This document shows, piece by piece, positions 7,608-8,942 of a stretch of DNA of 8,942 nucleotides (its first letter is position 1; every line of letters begins with the position of its first letter). The notes below the pieces were generated by a model that worked only from the letters and a program-made list of their open reading frames with translations, had not been told where the DNA came from and ran no database searches. This stretch comes from Bacteroidota bacterium (GTDB lineage: Bacteria > Bacteroidota > Bacteroidia > Bacteroidales > GCA-2748055): positions 1-8,942 of the forward strand of contig JAUVIT010000048.1 in the NCBI GenBank assembly GCA_030592605.1. The letters run 5' to 3'. The translations under genes and the position numbers were made by a program.

Positions 7608-8942
7608 ATCCCAGCGTACAGATGATGTTATTGCCATTAATTTCGTTGAGCGAAACTTCATTGAGTCCTGGTTCATAGGAATACATTCCATAAACGTCGG
7701 TCTTGTTGGAATGGGTGTATGAGATATCGAAATAGCCCAATTTGCTCCTGACACCAAAGCCCCCTGAATAAACCCAACTCTCAGCATTGTTGTTTGTAGC
7801 TGTATATGGGCTACTATAGTATTGAGCTCCGCCGCGCAGATAGAAGGTGCTAAAGCGGAACTCAGCCCCTGCCATAAAATTGTTTACTGCCCTGAGGTCC
7901 TGGCTAATCTGGTTGTTTTCATCATAAAAATTGTAATCATAGGCATCCAGCTTGGCCGAACCGTAGTCCACATACTCATAGCCGAAGGAGATAGTAGCCA
8001 ATTTGAATAGAATCAAAGACGCATTGGCATCAACCCTTAAGGGAGTTTGTAATTCATAATCGTAGATCCCGTTTGGCGATCCTTCAAAGGCATCCGCAAT
8101 CCCCGATCCACTGTCCCAAAAGGAGTTCATATCTGTATATTTCTCATCGGTAAGCCAATAGTAGGTGGGCAAATGTAATGAAGCTCCTACCCGTAGCATC
8201 TGCATGGGCCTCAGGATCATTCCAATGCGACCGGTTAATCCCCAACCCCTGGTGCTGTTATACTCTCTGAACCTAAAACTATCGAAATCAAGTACATGAT
8301 TGTCATGATCTGTTTCATTATGGTAGATATCTTCATAGTACCTGACTGCATGAATCCCAAAAGTGGCCCCAATATAGAGGAAGTTGCTGATATTGACAGC
8401 TCCTGCAAACGAATACTCTCCTATATAGCCTGATTCTCGCGTCGTACGGTCCAGTTGCTGACCGTAGCCATCGAGCTGCATATCGTGCCAGAAAGTTCCT
8501 GATGTTGAATCATAGGGCATCAGGTAGGTGTCAAAGGCCAGTTGTTCATAATAAGGACTCAGATTGCTGGGATCTGCATTGGCATGCCAGGTAAAATCGT
8601 CCAGCAGGGAGCTGTTGTCGTTGATCCCATGCATAACAGTATTCTTATTGAAGTTGACAAGAGTATTGTATCCAAATCCAAAAGCTGTACCCACAAACCC
8701 ACTCTTCTTATTTGAACTCCTGGCATTGACCATGCCCATACTTGCCAGGTTGAATCTGAACTGCGAGTCCTCAACGCTGGATCCCATAAAATCTGACCTG
8801 GTATCGACCCAGTAGAATGAAGGGGTCACAGAGAATTCTGAAGAGCGATAGAAAGCGAGTCCTGCCGGGTTGGTCACCATAGAGGTGAGATCGGCACCCA
8901 GTGCGCCAATGGCCCCTCCCTGGGCAGCGTATCTGGCTGTCC
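7597..8942 (-). CDS. OmpP1/FadL-family outer-membrane transport protein, N-terminus cut by window edge
   Basis: Beta-barrel protein of the OmpP1/FadL/TodX family, which carries hydrophobic compounds such as fatty acids across the outer membrane; the substrate here is unknown. The frame is open to the window edge, showing 447 residues. The ATG at 8880 is internal: upstream codons (8942-8881) continue as ARYAAQGGAIGALGADLTS before MVTNPAGLAFYRSSEF. This is the usual mature N-terminus of Bacteroidota members, with the NPAG motif near the plug. The signal peptide lies outside. The body alternates polar and aromatic residues, and the C-terminus ends in Phe (IICTLGFKF), as barrel proteins recognised by the BAM machinery do. 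Some Bacteroidota databases call such proteins hemin receptors, which I would not follow. Confidence 0.85.
   Translation of the reverse strand, partial: TARYAAQGGAIGALGADLTSMVTNPAGLAFYRSSEFSVTPSFYWVDTRSDFMGSSVEDSQFRFNLASMGMVNARSSNKKSGFVGTAFGFGYNTLVNFNKNTVMHGINDNSSLLDDFTWHANADPSNLSPYYEQLAFDTYLMPYDSTSGTFWHDMQLDGYGQQLDRTTRESGYIGEYSFAGAVNISNFLYIGATFGIHAVRYYEDIYHNETDHDNHVLDFDSFRFREYNSTRGWGLTGRIGMILRPMQMLRVGASLHLPTYYWLTDEKYTDMNSFWDSGSGIADAFEGSPNGIYDYELQTPLRVDANASLILFKLATISFGYEYVDYGSAKLDAYDYNFYDENNQISQDLRAVNNFMAGAEFRFSTFYLRGGAQYYSSPYTATNNNAESWVYSGGFGVRSKLGYFDISYTHSNKTDVYGMYSYEPGLNEVSLNEINGNNIICTLGFKF

Overview
The window looks like chromosomal housekeeping DNA from a member of the Bacteroidota, probably class Bacteroidia. 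The evidence is the protein types (two very large signal peptidases I in tandem, a WbqC-like protein, a Bacteroidota-style OmpP1/FadL porin), a TAnnTTTG-type -7 element ahead of thrS, and start sites preceded by A-rich sequence rather than Shine-Dalgarno (SD) motifs. I see no mobile element, CRISPR array, tRNA, rRNA, phage gene or defence system.

Layout: positions 1-204 hold a possible protein tail (1-87, weak) and then the thrS promoter region. Positions 205-3422 form the classical translation cluster thrS-infC-rpmI-rplT: threonyl-tRNA synthetase, initiation factor IF3 and ribosomal proteins bL35 and uL20. An intrinsic terminator (about 3446-3480) closes it. A second plus-strand group, dapB-lepB-lepB-wbqC (3492-7607), has gaps of only 5-11 nt and reads like one operon: a lysine/diaminopimelate biosynthesis enzyme, two signal peptidase I paralogues and a WbqC-family protein of unknown function. 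A minus-strand outer-membrane FadL-like beta-barrel gene (7597 to beyond 8942) converges on wbqC, and the two genes overlap by 11 nt at their 3' ends. It runs off the right edge, so its signal peptide is not visible.

The most interesting signals concern translational control in the first cluster. The conserved N-terminal domain of IF3 can only be reached from a non-AUG start. The best candidate is ATA at 2186, preceded by the only strong SD sequence in the window (2172-2178). This fits the known IF3 autoregulation through discrimination against poor start codons, in a phylum that mostly does not use SD sequences. The 95-nt rpmI-rplT gap also contains an extended imperfect hairpin (3021-3061) ending 16 nt before the rplT start, a plausible uL20-binding autoregulatory element. 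Elsewhere, LepB2 departs from LepB1 at two conserved boxes, the terminator ends 11 nt before dapB, and wbqC appears to begin with TTG. I did not find an exotic new system; these regulatory points are the real leads.
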